Source: Paenibacillus sp. FSL R10-2782 (GTDB lineage Bacteria > Bacillota > Bacilli > Paenibacillales > Paenibacillaceae). Taken from it: a stretch of DNA of 64,000 nucleotides. Positions 1 through 10,873 of the stretch are shown here, one piece after another. Where the stretch lies: positions 3,277,001-3,341,000 of the forward strand of contig NZ_CP151951.1 of the NCBI RefSeq assembly GCF_038592985.1, given 5' to 3'. Position 1 is the first letter of the stretch; each line of letters starts with the position of its first letter. A program made the position numbers and the translations under genes. The notes under the pieces are model-generated. The model was not told the DNA's origin. It was given only the letters and a program-made list of their open reading frames with translations, and ran no database searches.

Positions 1-90
1 GTTATTATTGTTATGGTCGCGTTCATCCTGAGATTCGCGAGTCTGGTCCTGATCATGGCCTGCCTTGGGTATGGAGTAGGTTTCACTCAT
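1..90 (-). CDS. N-terminus of a leftward gene cut by the window edge
   Basis: An ATG at 90-88 on the minus strand follows a good ribosome binding site (AAAGGGG, about 9 bases upstream) and opens a frame that stays open for the 30 codons in the window. The visible peptide starts MSETYSIPKAGHDQ and is very hydrophilic, ending in a run of Asn. It looks like the charged leader of a larger protein. YqhR, a membrane protein encoded next to yqhQ in Bacillus, is one possibility on context alone; nothing seen here proves it. Confidence 0.5.
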   Translation of the reverse strand, partial: MSETYSIPKAGHDQDQTRESQDERDHNNNN

Positions 91-405
91 GTGTTTGATC
101 CCCTTTCAAGATCCAAAACTTTTTCCGTGCTAATAAGGATGACTTTATTGGCGCATGAAGAAGGCGCATTGCCGATGATTCGTGCATATCCATTTTGCTA
201 GTAGTATGCTCCTAAGGGGATTAGTTTAACACTGAACTTGATGAGTGGTGTTTAGATATGGGAAAATAGAAGTAAAAGCACACTTCAAACTAACTAATAA
301 TGTTCCTTTTTAGCATTTGAAGTCCAACTCCCCTCCCCCAACTAGATATTCCCTTCCAAATTCGATACAATATACAAAAAGCACGTGTAAAGAGAGGTGA
401 GACGG
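91..405. other. Divergent intergenic region
   Basis: No gene is supported here. The stretch separates the leftward gene starting at 90 from yqhQ starting at 406. A TACAAT at 366-371 could be the -10 element for yqhQ; no convincing -35 is seen at the right distance. The open frame on the plus strand across 13-201 is the antisense shadow of the leftward gene. Confidence 0.4.
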
Positions 406-1398
406 TTGTCACAAGCATCCAAGCCTGTAAGCTACGGTGGTCAGGCTGTCATTGAAGGTGTCATGTTCGGCGGCAAGCGTGTCAATGTCACGGCAGTTCG
501 CCGCAAAACTGGCGAAATCACATATTTGGAAGTACCGCGCAAGGAGCAATCCTGGGTGACCAAATTTCGCAGAATTCCGTTATTGCGGGGAATTGTAAGC
601 ATCATCGACTCCAGCGCCAAGGGTACAAAACATTTGAACTATTCAGCCGATGCGTATGCTGATGATGAAATTGACCCAGAAGAACGCGCTGAACAGAAGA
701 AAAAAGAAGAATCCCGCTGGAGCCTGAGTATGATCATCGGTGTGGCCGCGGTCGGGATTTTATCCTTTTTATTCGGCAAAATTGTGTTAACCCTCGTTCC
801 GGTTGTTGTGGAGGATTTCCTGTTTAAAAATTTATTTCACGAGCAGATTTTGCATAATCTGGCGGAAGGAGCCATTAAGCTGATTCTGCTGTTGGCCTAT
901 TTATGGGGAATTTCCCAAACTCCGTTGATCAAACGGCTTTTCCAGTATCACGGAGCAGAACATAAGGTGATTACCGCATATGAAGCGGGTGAAGAACTAA
1001 CCCCTGCTAATGTGCAAAAATACAGTCGTCTGCATTACCGTTGTGGTAGCAGCTTTATCATGCTCACAGTGATCATCGGGGTACTTGTATATTCCCTGTT
1101 TACGTATGATAATCTGTGGGAGCGTATGGGACAGCGGCTTTTGCTGCTTCCAATCGTGTTGGGGCTTTCTTTTGAATTTCTCAAGCTAACAAATGCCCTG
1201 CGGGAAATTCCGGTACTCCGTTATTTGGGATACCCCGGCCTGTGGCTGCAACTACTTACCACCAAAGAACCGACCGATGATCAAGTAGAGGTATCCATTG
1301 CTTCGTTCAAGCGTATGCTGGAATTGGATGCCGAGTTGGAAAATGTACCTGTAAAGGAGAACTTCAACAGCTCGGTCCTTGATCCTGTGAAAGGATGA
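406..1398 (+). CDS. yqhQ: DUF1385 family membrane protein (YqhQ-like)
   Basis: The protein of about 330 residues begins with the family signature SYGGQAVIEGVMFGG, has a charged stretch at residues 85-110, then several hydrophobic segments and the conserved YHGAEHKVI motif near residue 185. This matches DUF1385/YqhQ, an integral membrane family of unknown biochemical role. An upstream in-frame GTG at 397 exists, but AGAGAGGTGA at 391-400 sits at ideal distance from the TTG at 406, so TTG is preferred. It overlaps nothing and is followed after 7 bases by a small membrane protein gene, probably in one operon. Confidence 0.85.
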   Translation: MSQASKPVSYGGQAVIEGVMFGGKRVNVTAVRRKTGEITYLEVPRKEQSWVTKFRRIPLLRGIVSIIDSSAKGTKHLNYSADAYADDEIDPEERAEQKKKEESRWSLSMIIGVAAVGILSFLFGKIVLTLVPVVVEDFLFKNLFHEQILHNLAEGAIKLILLLAYLWGISQTPLIKRLFQYHGAEHKVITAYEAGEELTPANVQKYSRLHYRCGSSFIMLTVIIGVLVYSLFTYDNLWERMGQRLLLLPIVLGLSFEFLKLTNALREIPVLRYLGYPGLWLQLLTTKEPTDDQVEVSIASFKRMLELDAELENVPVKENFNSSVLDPVKG

Positions 1399-1405
1399 GT
1401 GAAAG

Positions 1406-1726
1406 ATGAACAGACATGCGGTTATTTTCTGGCTTACCCTTGCCTTGGGCGCATATGGGATTGTGGATATGGTATGGAGAGGAAGCTGGGGCTTTCTTAT
1501 AAGTTTATTGATTCCTGTCCTTGTTTTTGCAGTTATATTTCTGCTGTACAAATACCTGCCAGGACGGCGCCCTCGTACTCCCAAGATTAAACCCTCTGCA
1601 CGCACGATGGCCAAAACAGCCGACACACGCAAGCAGCAGACTACAGGCAAGCGTAAAGCGTATCCTTTTCATGTTATTGAAGGTTCTAAGGGCAAAAACG
1701 AAGAAGAACAACCTAAGTATCATTAG
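1406..1726 (+). CDS. Small membrane protein with basic tail, function unknown
   Basis: A 106-residue protein with two closely spaced hydrophobic segments (about residues 5-22 and 28-50) followed by a basic, Lys/Arg/Thr-rich cytoplasmic-type tail ending in an acidic stretch. I do not recognise a named family. The ATG at 1406 lies 7 bases after the yqhQ stop and has an AAGGA sequence inside the end of yqhQ, so the two are probably cotranscribed and translationally linked. A strong hairpin with a T-run closes the unit. A second open frame from 1399 is an out-of-frame shadow. Confidence 0.65.
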   Translation: MNRHAVIFWLTLALGAYGIVDMVWRGSWGFLISLLIPVLVFAVIFLLYKYLPGRRPRTPKIKPSARTMAKTADTRKQQTTGKRKAYPFHVIEGSKGKNEEEQPKYH

Positions 1727-1751
1727 TCGATCACACTCTAACATGGTACTC

Positions 1752-1804
1752 AAAGGAGCCATCACCCGCGTAATGAAAAATCACCGGGAAATGGCTCCTT
1801 TTTT
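1752..1804 (+). terminator. Rho-independent terminator of the yqhQ unit
   Basis: AAAGGAGCCAT at 1752-1762 pairs with ATGGCTCCTTT at 1791-1801 and is followed by T residues. The minus strand also ends in a short T-run, so it may serve the convergent patatin gene as well. Confidence 0.8.
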
Positions 1805-1837
1805 AACCTCTTGACTCCAGTTCCAACTAACAAATGA

Positions 1838-2827
1838 TTATTTCATGGCGTACATCGTATCCTTCATTAATTGATACTTGTTATACTGCTGTTGGTAAGA
1901 AGCGATGCTCCATTTGTGGAAAAAAGCGTCTCCTGCCTGCACACCAGATTCATACAACAAATTGCTTTGCTCAGGAGAAATGTTGAACTGTGCTGTGCGA
2001 ATGCCCAGCGTCGGGATTTTAATCGTCCGATATCGATTCTCCTGCTCAATATAACGCTCATCATGTGCTGATAGCATCGTATCAAAAATAGCTTGCAGCA
2101 TCGTCAATGGCCCCCGTATATACGAAACCTTCGTTTCGGTTCCCGTTTTGCCCACCATCTGAAAGCCTACTGTTGGAATGGTTTTGGCCTTTTGCTCATT
2201 TACAGGCTCATCAAAAAGCCATAAAGGCAGATTACTCAGCAAGGCCCCATCGACAATAAACACAAATTGCTGTGAGAATTTTTTGCCTTTCGTATGCAAA
2301 GGATCAAGTCTTAGCATAACCGGGTCGAAAAAATATGGGATGCTTGTGCTCATCCGAATAGCCTTGGCCACCTCCAGTGAAGAGGTATTCATGCCGAAAC
2401 GTTTGATATCCTCAGGAAGTACCAGTATGCGTCCATTCGTTATGTCTGAAGCAATAATGCGCAACTTGCCTGGAGGCAGATCAGCGAACGTACGCACTCC
2501 CTTGGCAAGCAACAGCTCCCGCACCCAATGCTCCAATGCTTCTCCAGAGTACAGCCCTTTTTTAAGAAAAATACGAGCTGCCGGTCCAACCCATTTGATG
2601 TTAAACACCGGAGAACGCCGTAACAAGCTGACCAAGGGGGTTTTCTCGATCACGGCTTTCATTTCATCTGCTGAATATCCTGCCGCCAACAAAGCAGCTA
2701 CAATAGCACCTGATGATGTACCCGCTAAGCGGTTGAATACAATTTCATGCTCCTCCGCAGCCTTGACTGCACCCGCCAGCGATATACCCTTAACCCCTCC
2801 ACCCTGGAACACAGCATTGATCAGCAT
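1838..2827 (-). CDS. Patatin-like phospholipase family protein
   Basis: A 329-residue patatin-fold hydrolase. The oxyanion-hole glycine loop FQGGGVKG is at residues 8-15, the nucleophile elbow GTSSG is near residue 38, and the partner aspartate is in VDGALLSNLP near residue 195, completing the Ser-Asp dyad. The family hydrolyses acyl esters of lipids; the substrate here is unknown. No signal peptide is visible, so it is probably cytoplasmic. Its GGAGG ribosome binding site (2839-2843) lies in the 3' arm of the terminator hairpin that ends the upstream secreted glycosidase gene, so expression from read-through transcripts may be restricted. Confidence 0.85.
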   Translation of the reverse strand: MLINAVFQGGGVKGISLAGAVKAAEEHEIVFNRLAGTSSGAIVAALLAAGYSADEMKAVIEKTPLVSLLRRSPVFNIKWVGPAARIFLKKGLYSGEALEHWVRELLLAKGVRTFADLPPGKLRIIASDITNGRILVLPEDIKRFGMNTSSLEVAKAIRMSTSIPYFFDPVMLRLDPLHTKGKKFSQQFVFIVDGALLSNLPLWLFDEPVNEQKAKTIPTVGFQMVGKTGTETKVSYIRGPLTMLQAIFDTMLSAHDERYIEQENRYRTIKIPTLGIRTAQFNISPEQSNLLYESGVQAGDAFFHKWSIASYQQQYNKYQLMKDTMYAMK

Positions 2828-2832
2828 AGATC

Positions 2833-2894
2833 AAAAAACCTCCGTTCTCTTGGGAGTAAGCAGTTCTACTGCTTATGTATGAGAACGGAGGTTT
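2833..2894 (-). terminator. Terminator hairpin that also carries the patatin RBS
   Basis: A perfect 14-bp inverted repeat pairs 2836-2849 with 2881-2894. An inner 7-bp stem (2857-2863 with 2869-2875) sits in its loop. On the minus strand the 3' arm is followed by six T residues, as in a rho-independent terminator for the glycosidase gene starting at 4662. The 3' arm contains the GGAGG that serves the patatin ATG 11 bases later. Confidence 0.85.
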
Positions 2895-2925
2895 ATTTAG
2901 AACCTATATGAACGAATTTACATCA

Positions 2926-4662
2926 TTATTGATAATAATTTTGAAGAAGCTGAATAAGTCCGTTCGGATTTTTCCTTAAATGCTGGGCACTAAAGTAAAT
3001 ATCTCCTTTGATCTGGTTATAATTTTCGTTCAGCTTGAGTTGCTTAATCAGCTCTTCGGCAGATTGCCAGCCCTTTTCAGGAGTGCCGATTTTATAAGGA
3101 GAATGTCCAATGTACAGCTTAACATCTGAATTTTTGACCTCATTGGACCACCATGCTACAAGCTTGTCATAGCCAGCGGCCGGGAAACCGATACTCCAAT
3201 AAATCTGTGGAGCTACATAATCAATCCAGCCTTTGTTAATCCAGGTACGTACATCGGCAAATGTCGTATCATACGCTGTAACGCCTGCCTTCGTATCTGA
3301 TCCGGTTAAGTCCTGAGACTTGTTGCGCCACACTCCAAAAGGACTAATACCGAATTGCACTTTGGACTTGCTTGCATGAATGCTTTTGCCCAAATCACGG
3401 ACAAAGCTGTTCACATTATCTCTCCGCCAGTCGTCTTTGTTAGAGATTTTGTTGGCATTATAAGCTTGAAAAGTCGCATCATCATCAAAAGTACCGCTGT
3501 ATGGATAGAAATAGTCATCCAAATGAACGCCGTCAATATCGTATCCGTCCACAACCTCCATAATCGCATCAATGACATGCTGGCGAGCGGCGGGAATACC
3601 CGGATTGATGTAAAGCTGGCTGCCATTCTTAACAATCCAATCCGGATGTTGGTTAGCGACATGGTTTGCAGCTAAACCATTGGTGGTCCCTGTAGAATTG
3701 GCGCGGAAAGGGTTAAACCATGCATGAAACTCCATCCCCCGCTTGTGCGATTCACTAATCATAAATTTTAAAGGATCATAGCCCGGATTTTTACCTTGGG
3801 TATTCGTCAGGTACTTGCTCCATGGCACAAGATTGGACGGATACAGCGCATCCCCACTGGCCCGGACCTGAACAAAAACCGCATTAATACCCATCCCCTG
3901 CAAATCATCAAGCATTTTGGTAAATTCCTGCTTTTGCTTCTCGGTGCTGCTTCGGGCGGCGGAAGAAGGCCAATCCCCGTTAATCGTAGAAATCCAAGCC
4001 CCACGCATGGAAGTAGAAGCTTTCACTTGCACGACATGTCCCTGCGAAGAATTGGAGCTACCCTCATTGGTTGATGTAGACGGTGAAGTGACACTCGCCT
4101 GCTCGTCATCATTAATTCCCTGATTCGTATCTACACTTCCCGGATTGTCAGATGTAGACATATTGGAGCTGGAGCCGCCACCAGAGGATGTTGTTCCGCC
4201 TGTGGCGGCACCCACTTTACCACTATTTAACGTAATGACTCGCTCTGAAGCTTGCCAGTCCACTTTTAATCCCAACTCTTCCCCAACAAAACGCAGCGGC
4301 ACCATGACTCTTCCGCTCGTCATACGCGCAGATGCGTCCAATCGAACTGACTTGCCATTCACTATAGCACTCTGTCCGCCGTTTTCCATAGAAATGTTCT
4401 TGTCTTGTGCTGTAATGGTTACCGTACCGGACGATGCTGACCAGTTAACCTGTGCGCCTAATCCCTCACTGATCACCCGCAAGGGTACCATCGTTACGTT
4501 GGCTCCCTGTACAATGTATGGCGACGCATCACTTTTCAGTGGTTGCCCGTCCAATATGATTTCAATCTCTCCGTTTGGAGCCGCTTGCACTCCTGGCACA
4601 ACTGCCGTCTGCACCGCCAGCAGTAAACCCGCAGCCAGTGCCCATGTTTTCTTCCAATTCAT
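2926..4662 (-). CDS. Secreted GHL10-type glycoside hydrolase-like protein with copper-amine-oxidase-like N-terminal domain
   Basis: The 578-residue product has a signal peptide (residues 1-27, cleaved near VQAA), a copper-amine-oxidase N-terminal-like stalk domain at about 35-150 with the repeated pattern MVPLR(V/F)..E.LG, a Ser/Gly/Thr-rich linker at 155-210, and a C-terminal TIM-barrel domain from about 215 with RGAWISTINGDWPS and DGVHLDDYFYP. The barrel resembles the GHL10/YngK family, thought to act on polysaccharides or cell-wall glycans. The stalk domain is common in secreted Paenibacillus proteins and does not imply amine oxidase activity. It is monocistronic or drives patatin only by read-through. 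Confidence 0.85.
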   Translation of the reverse strand: MNWKKTWALAAGLLLAVQTAVVPGVQAAPNGEIEIILDGQPLKSDASPYIVQGANVTMVPLRVISEGLGAQVNWSASSGTVTITAQDKNISMENGGQSAIVNGKSVRLDASARMTSGRVMVPLRFVGEELGLKVDWQASERVITLNSGKVGAATGGTTSSGGGSSSNMSTSDNPGSVDTNQGINDDEQASVTSPSTSTNEGSSNSSQGHVVQVKASTSMRGAWISTINGDWPSSAARSSTEKQKQEFTKMLDDLQGMGINAVFVQVRASGDALYPSNLVPWSKYLTNTQGKNPGYDPLKFMISESHKRGMEFHAWFNPFRANSTGTTNGLAANHVANQHPDWIVKNGSQLYINPGIPAARQHVIDAIMEVVDGYDIDGVHLDDYFYPYSGTFDDDATFQAYNANKISNKDDWRRDNVNSFVRDLGKSIHASKSKVQFGISPFGVWRNKSQDLTGSDTKAGVTAYDTTFADVRTWINKGWIDYVAPQIYWSIGFPAAGYDKLVAWWSNEVKNSDVKLYIGHSPYKIGTPEKGWQSAEELIKQLKLNENYNQIKGDIYFSAQHLRKNPNGLIQLLQNYYQ

Positions 4663-4767
4663 ATGATTACAATCCCCCGCTAACCCCGTTAATTTTTAAC
4701 CCTGTCTTGTCCTGCTATATAATGGATAGACGCTAATACCCGGGTATTTGTTGCGGTAGGGACAAAT

Positions 4768-4800
4768 AAAAAAAGCATCTGTCCTTACGGACGATGCCTG
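4768..4800 (-). terminator. Terminator downstream of mntR
   Basis: GCATC at 4775-4779 pairs with GATGC at 4793-4797, with the inner GTCC/GGAC extending the stem. A seven-T run follows on the minus strand. Confidence 0.8.
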
Positions 4801-5226
4801 TCAGGAATCACCACTCAATTCCTTGTGTATATCGTGAAGCTGGCGCAAACGATCTTCATCCCGGCGGAAATATTCGACCAATGTCTCAATGCGGGTGATG
4901 GAATCCCAGCTTAAATGGTGCTCAATACCTTCCACATCTTTATAGATCAGGTCCTTGTCGACCCCAATCATATCCAGAAATTGCTCTAGTAACTGGTGGC
5001 GATCAACCAGCCGTTTGCCGACCTTTTTCCCTTTGGGTGTTAAAATTAATCCCCGATATTTCTCATATACGAGATAGTCGTCCTTATCCAGCTTCTGGAT
5101 CATCTTGGTAACGGACGAAGGATGGACCTCCAGACCCTCAGCGATATCCGAGACACGGGCGTATCCCTTCTCATCAATCAGCTGGTAAATGCGCTCCAAA
5201 TAATCTTCCATGCTTGGCGTTGGCAC
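4801..5226 (-). CDS. mntR: Manganese-responsive transcriptional regulator MntR
   Basis: The 141-residue length and sequence match the Bacillus MntR (DtxR/IdeR) family. An N-terminal winged helix (residues 5-65, with [11 protein letters not shown] as the recognition region) is followed by a dimerisation domain with metal ligands in [10 protein letters not shown] (about residues 99-108). MntR represses Mn2+ uptake genes when Mn2+ is bound. The start is GTG at 5226 with GAGGG seven bases upstream. No transporter gene is adjacent, so it acts on distant targets. The TerC gene behind a Mn2+ riboswitch at 32-33 kb is a second manganese-linked locus in the window. Confidence 0.93.
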   Translation of the reverse strand: MPTPSMEDYLERIYQLIDEKGYARVSDIAEGLEVHPSSVTKMIQKLDKDDYLVYEKYRGLILTPKGKKVGKRLVDRHQLLEQFLDMIGVDKDLIYKDVEGIEHHLSWDSITRIETLVEYFRRDEDRLRQLHDIHKELSGDS

Positions 5227-5478
5227 TTGTTTCCCTCTTTTCTGTTATTGAACGGGCGCTTACCGCCTTCATTTCCTGCGTTGAACCTACATATGTAATG
5301 ATACATGTTATCATTGCCTATTGGCAAGTCTCATCCCTCTGCTCACAGCTATTGCCACGATTTGTTCAATTTAAGCAGGGTACACTAATAACGTCCCTGT
5401 ATCATTCTCCTATGGCATGAGTTAGAGTTGGACATCCAAGCTACTACTGGATATTTATTCCTGAAAGGAGCGTTACCC

Positions 5479-6543
5479 ATGTCCACGCTTGAGCGTACTC
5501 CTGTCAAAACCAAAGGAACCAAACCGTTCGTGCCTGATCTGGTGTTTTTCGAGCCAGACGCACTGAATTATCCTAAGGGTCAGCGTATTATGGATTGGGT
5601 CAAAGCAAAAGGCATTCCGTATCGTATGACCACATCTCATAACCGGATTACCAATTTACCGGGCGAAACCGAAGTTGAAAAGTATCGAATGGCGAAAAAG
5701 ACGTTGGTCGTCGGTATTCGCAAAACGCTAACTTTCGACCAGTCGAAGCCCTCTGCTGAATACGCCATTCCCATTTCGACCGGATGCATGGGACACTGCC
5801 ACTATTGTTATTTGCAAACGACATTAGGGGCAAAGCCGTATATACGTGTCTATGTCAATACGGACGATATCTTATCGGCAGCAAAAGGCTATATCGAGGA
5901 ACGTGCGCCCGAAATTACTCGTTTTGAAGCAGCCTGTACCTCCGATCCTGTTGGTTTGGAGCATATCACCGGATCGCTCGGAGAATTGATTCGTTTTATG
6001 GCAGATGAAGAATTTGGTCGCCTGCGTTTTGTTACCAAATATCATCATGTCGATCCACTGCTGGATATTCAGCATAATGGCCATACCCGCATTCGTTTTA
6101 GCATTAATTCCGATTATGTTATTAAACAGTTTGAGCCTGCGACTTCACGCTTCAAAGAACGTATTGAAGCAGCGGGTAAAATCGCCCGAGCCGGTTATCC
6201 GCTAGGCTTTATTATCGCCCCGATCATCTGGTATGACGGTTGGGAAGAAGGATACGGTGAACTGCTGCGCAAACTGGGGGAAACCTTGCCTCATGATGCC
6301 ACAAAAGATCTGACGTTCGAATTGATCCAGCATCGTTTTACCAAAACGTCCAAGGCTGTAATTGAGAAGCGTTATCCCAAAACCAAGCTGGAAATGGACA
6401 TGGAGAAGCGCAAGAAAAAATGGGGCCGTTGGGGACAAAATAAATACGTTTACCCTGATGAACAGCAAAACGCCCTGCGAGAATTTATCACTGAGCGCAT
6501 TTTTGAACATTTTCCATTAAGTCGTATTGAGTATTTCACATAA
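5479..6543 (+). CDS. splB: Spore photoproduct lyase
   Basis: A 354-residue radical SAM enzyme. The C-x3-C-x2-C motif in STGCMGHCHYCYLQ (about residue 90) binds the 4Fe-4S cluster used with S-adenosylmethionine to reverse the 5-thyminyl-5,6-dihydrothymine lesion in germinating spores. The frame is open from 5428, but AAAGGAG at 5464-5470 stands nine bases before ATG 5479, and family members begin close to this point. The gene is alone, without the regulator splA beside it. Its 3' end overlaps the convergent ccdA-like gene by 8 bases. Confidence 0.93.
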   Translation: MSTLERTPVKTKGTKPFVPDLVFFEPDALNYPKGQRIMDWVKAKGIPYRMTTSHNRITNLPGETEVEKYRMAKKTLVVGIRKTLTFDQSKPSAEYAIPISTGCMGHCHYCYLQTTLGAKPYIRVYVNTDDILSAAKGYIEERAPEITRFEAACTSDPVGLEHITGSLGELIRFMADEEFGRLRFVTKYHHVDPLLDIQHNGHTRIRFSINSDYVIKQFEPATSRFKERIEAAGKIARAGYPLGFIIAPIIWYDGWEEGYGELLRKLGETLPHDATKDLTFELIQHRFTKTSKAVIEKRYPKTKLEMDMEKRKKKWGRWGQNKYVYPDEQQNALREFITERIFEHFPLSRIEYFT

Positions 6544-7252
6544 CCAGCATCCAATCCGGGGTAATCCGTTGTAAAAACAATGTTACATCTGTCATATGAT
6601 CGGTTACCAGCAAAATACCGGTGATAACAAGCAGTATACCGCCTGTTTTAACGATAATCGACGTGTAACGCGAGGATAAACGAACAGAGCCAGCCAGTAA
6701 AGCCAATGCAAAAAATGGAATCGCAAAACCAAGCGCGTAGCCTGTGACCAGCTTGAACCAGGTATGATGCTCTACTGCCGCTAAAGCGATAATAGCCGTC
6801 AGCATGGGACCGATACAGGGAGACCAGCCTGCCGCAAATCCGATTCCGATCACAAAGGAACCGGCATAACCGGCAGGCTTCCATGTCCAGCGAAGCTTAT
6901 GCTCCCGCATTAAAATCAAAGGCCGTATCACACCAATAGATACCAGCCCCATCGCCAAGATCAGTATCCCCGCAACCACTCTTAGCGTATCCTTATAATT
7001 GCCAAACCATTCTCCCAGCAACCCTACGCTTGCACCCAAGGAATAAAACACAACGGAAAAGCCCAGTACAAAAGCTAGGGTATGTCCCATCGTACGGTAA
7101 CGCACCTCAGCCTTATGCCGTCCTTCGGCCAGTTCACGTGTCGACATACCCGTCATATAAGATAAATAAGAGGGGTACAGTGGCAAACAGCAAGGTGAGA
7201 AAAAAGAAACCATTCCTGCTATGATCGCCAACCCGGCGTTAACATCCGTCAT
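6536..7252 (-). CDS. ccdA: CcdA-family cytochrome c biogenesis / thiol-disulfide membrane protein
   Basis: A 238-residue polytopic protein with six hydrophobic segments. The paired cysteine motifs of the family are visible: FFSPCCLPLYPSYLSYMTG in the first helix and GWSPCIGPML in the fourth. CcdA proteins pass reducing equivalents from cytoplasmic thioredoxin to extracytoplasmic thiol proteins, for cytochrome c maturation or spore-coat or envelope functions. Three ATGs are tandem (7258, 7255, 7252); the third is best spaced from GGGAGG. No thioredoxin-like partner is adjacent. Confidence 0.88.
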   Translation of the reverse strand: MTDVNAGLAIIAGMVSFFSPCCLPLYPSYLSYMTGMSTRELAEGRHKAEVRYRTMGHTLAFVLGFSVVFYSLGASVGLLGEWFGNYKDTLRVVAGILILAMGLVSIGVIRPLILMREHKLRWTWKPAGYAGSFVIGIGFAAGWSPCIGPMLTAIIALAAVEHHTWFKLVTGYALGFAIPFFALALLAGSVRLSSRYTSIIVKTGGILLVITGILLVTDHMTDVTLFLQRITPDWMLVM

Positions 7253-7345
7253 CATCATTTCCTCCCGCCTGTCTTAAGTAAACGCGAGCAAAACAAGCTC
7301 TATTACTAAAACATACGTGAGGAAGCAGCCAAATATGTTGCAACC

Positions 7346-7388
7346 CAAAAAGCGTATGCCCTGGCATGTGAGCCGAAAGACATACGCT
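7346..7388 (-). terminator. Terminator of metG
   Basis: AGCGTATG at 7351-7358 pairs with CATACGCT at 7381-7388. On the minus strand the second arm runs into TTTTT just after the metG stop. Confidence 0.8.
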
Positions 7389-7402
7389 ATTACAACCTTT
7401 AT

Positions 7403-9442
<2,040 letters not shown>

Positions 9443-9514
9443 TCATGGCAGCAAAATAAGGCATGCTCCCCTGAATTCGGTACTCCAATTCATGTTTTTC
9501 ACACCAATTGGGCA

Positions 9515-9805
9515 CAAAAAAGACCCCCGTCCCTATGGGACGAGAGTCACCTCACGCGTTACCACCCAAATTCCCCGTATCCTCGCAGACTACAGGCTTC
9601 ACCAGTCATTTCTGACCGCCCATTAACGCTGGATCACGCCTTTCCCTTACGGTCGCCCCTATAAAACATTGAACGGTGGCAAGCACGCTCGAAAAAGGTT
9701 CCTCCAGGACCATATTCAGGCTTCGTCCAGACCGGTTTGCAGCTAGCCCCGGCTCTCTGTACTGGACGGTTGACCCTACTCATCCCTTCGCAGGAAAACA
9801 TTATT
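9515..9805 (-). ncRNA. T-box leader (methionine specific) of metG
   Basis: Reading leftward, the conserved T-box TGGGTGGTAACGCG lies at 9568-9555. It precedes a terminator whose arms pair 9538-9548 with 9522-9533, ending in TTTTTT. Upstream is the stem I region with AGAGAGCCGGGGC. A GAATATGG segment places AUG at 9713-9711 in the specifier-loop position, matching a methionine gene. Pairing of the T-box with the terminator would form the antiterminator when uncharged tRNA-Met is bound. The exact stem I boundaries are approximate. Confidence 0.9.
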
Positions 9806-9811
9806 ATCCAA

Positions 9812-9841
9812 AATATAACCAAACCCGCATAGCTATGTCAA
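9812..9841 (-). promoter_or_regulatory. SigA-type promoter for the metG leader
   Basis: On the minus strand a consensus TTGACA (9841-9836) is followed after 18 bases by TATATT (9817-9812), just ahead of the T-box leader. The -35 overlaps the stop codon of yidD. Confidence 0.7.
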
Positions 9842-10128
9842 GTCAAGCCCTTCCCAGTACGGTCAGCAAAACGATCTTCACCGGATCTATTCGCCCGCTT
9901 TTTAGCAGGAGGCACCAAATCTACACCGCCCGGATGAAAGGGATGGCACTTTGCTATACGTTTGGCGGCCAGCCAGGAGCCCTTGAACGCACCATGCACT
10001 TCCACCGCTTCCAGCGCGTACTGGGAGCACGTCGGATAGAAGCGGCAGGTCGGTGGCTTTAATGGTGAAATATAGGATCGGTATAACTTAATCGGAGCTT
10101 GAACCACTCTGCGTGTGGTAATTTTCAT
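9838..10128 (-). CDS. yidD: Membrane protein insertion efficiency factor YidD
   Basis: A 96-residue protein carrying the YidD signature [20 protein letters not shown], then [19 protein letters not shown]. The family is a small basic membrane-associated protein that helps YidC-dependent insertion. The frame extends upstream to 10260, but the conserved family starts at ATG 10128, which has GGAGG eight bases before it inside the end of zur. The ATG sits two bases after the zur stop, so the genes are translationally coupled. The tail beyond VPP is basic and not conserved. Confidence 0.93.
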   Translation of the reverse strand: MKITTRRVVQAPIKLYRSYISPLKPPTCRFYPTCSQYALEAVEVHGAFKGSWLAAKRIAKCHPFHPGGVDLVPPAKKRANRSGEDRFADRTGKGLT

Positions 10129-10129
10129 T

Positions 10130-10621
10130 TCAGTAGCCTCCGTGGCTGTGAGTGTGACCGCTCGCCTGTTTGTATCCCCCATTAGAATTGGCCTCTGCTT
10201 GCCCGTTCTTCTTCTGGCACTTCTTGCAATAACCAAAAATCTCAAACTTGTGTTCAACAATTTGGAACTGATCTGTCGTATCTGTCATCTGCATCGGGCA
10301 GAAAGAGATTGGTAAAGTTTTCTGACAGCTCAGGCAAATCATATGGTGGTGGTGATGATGCTCATTGCAGCTTACCTTGAATTTCATCCCATCCTCAAAA
10401 GATACCTGCTCCAGCACACCCAATTCCTGCATCACACGCAAATTACGGTAAACAGTGTCAAAGCTGAGTCCGCTGTATTTTTTACCCATATATTCATAAA
10501 CGTCTTTTGGGGACAGATACCCTTCGTTCTCGGAAAATAACGTGGCCAGCGTCTTGCGCTGATCCGTAATACGCAGCCCCTGAGTGGACATTGTTGCGAT
10601 AATCTCATCCTTTGTCAGCAT
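10130..10621 (-). CDS. zur: Fur-family regulator, zinc type (Zur)
   Basis: A 163-residue Fur-family repressor. A winged helix at about 1-85 contains [21 protein letters not shown], followed by the dimerisation domain with a six-histidine run, CLSC (structural zinc) and [12 protein letters not shown], the second CxxC. The [10 protein letters not shown] and KFEI(F/Y)G sequences and paired CxxC motifs fit Bacillus Zur better than PerR or Fur. The His-rich C-terminal tail (HTHSHGGY) could bind extra metal. ATG 10621 is preferred over GTG 10630 because GGGGAGG lies nine bases upstream of it. Its targets are unlinked, except perhaps yidD. Confidence 0.88.
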   Translation of the reverse strand: MLTKDEIIATMSTQGLRITDQRKTLATLFSENEGYLSPKDVYEYMGKKYSGLSFDTVYRNLRVMQELGVLEQVSFEDGMKFKVSCNEHHHHHHMICLSCQKTLPISFCPMQMTDTTDQFQIVEHKFEIFGYCKKCQKKNGQAEANSNGGYKQASGHTHSHGGY

Positions 10622-10686
10622 GCGTTTCACCCTCCCCTGTCTGTAGTTTCAGGTTATCTGATGCAGGCTTAGGCTTGCATCTGCTT

Positions 10687-10716
10687 ATTATACCACGATT
10701 AAAGTCAAAGTTATAA
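10687..10716 (-). promoter_or_regulatory. Probable promoter of zur-yidD
   Basis: On the minus strand TATAAT (10692-10687) is preceded after 18 bases by TTATAA (10716-10711), about 65 bases upstream of the zur start. The -35 is weak. I could not identify a clear zinc box. The rest of 10722-10873 shows only a small AGACC/GGTCT hairpin at about 10829-10842. Confidence 0.5.
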
Positions 10717-10873
10717 GAGATATTCGCGCTCTTGATAAAGAAAAAGACGTTCTTCCTGTGCTTGAACCGAATCCGCAGCAGGTGAACGCCTTTATTCTGT
10801 AAGTGATCTGACTTTAAACGGTGAATGATGAGACCCTTCGGTCTAAACCAATAAACAATACCGGATGCACATA

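Noticed and set aside
13..201. Plus-strand open frame of 62 codons
   Set aside because: It is antisense to the supported leftward gene start at 90 and has no ribosome binding site.
2926..4662. Copper amine oxidase activity for the two secreted proteins at 2926 and 10874
   Set aside because: Only the N-terminal-like stalk domain is present; the catalytic amine oxidase domain with its topaquinone tyrosine is absent in both.
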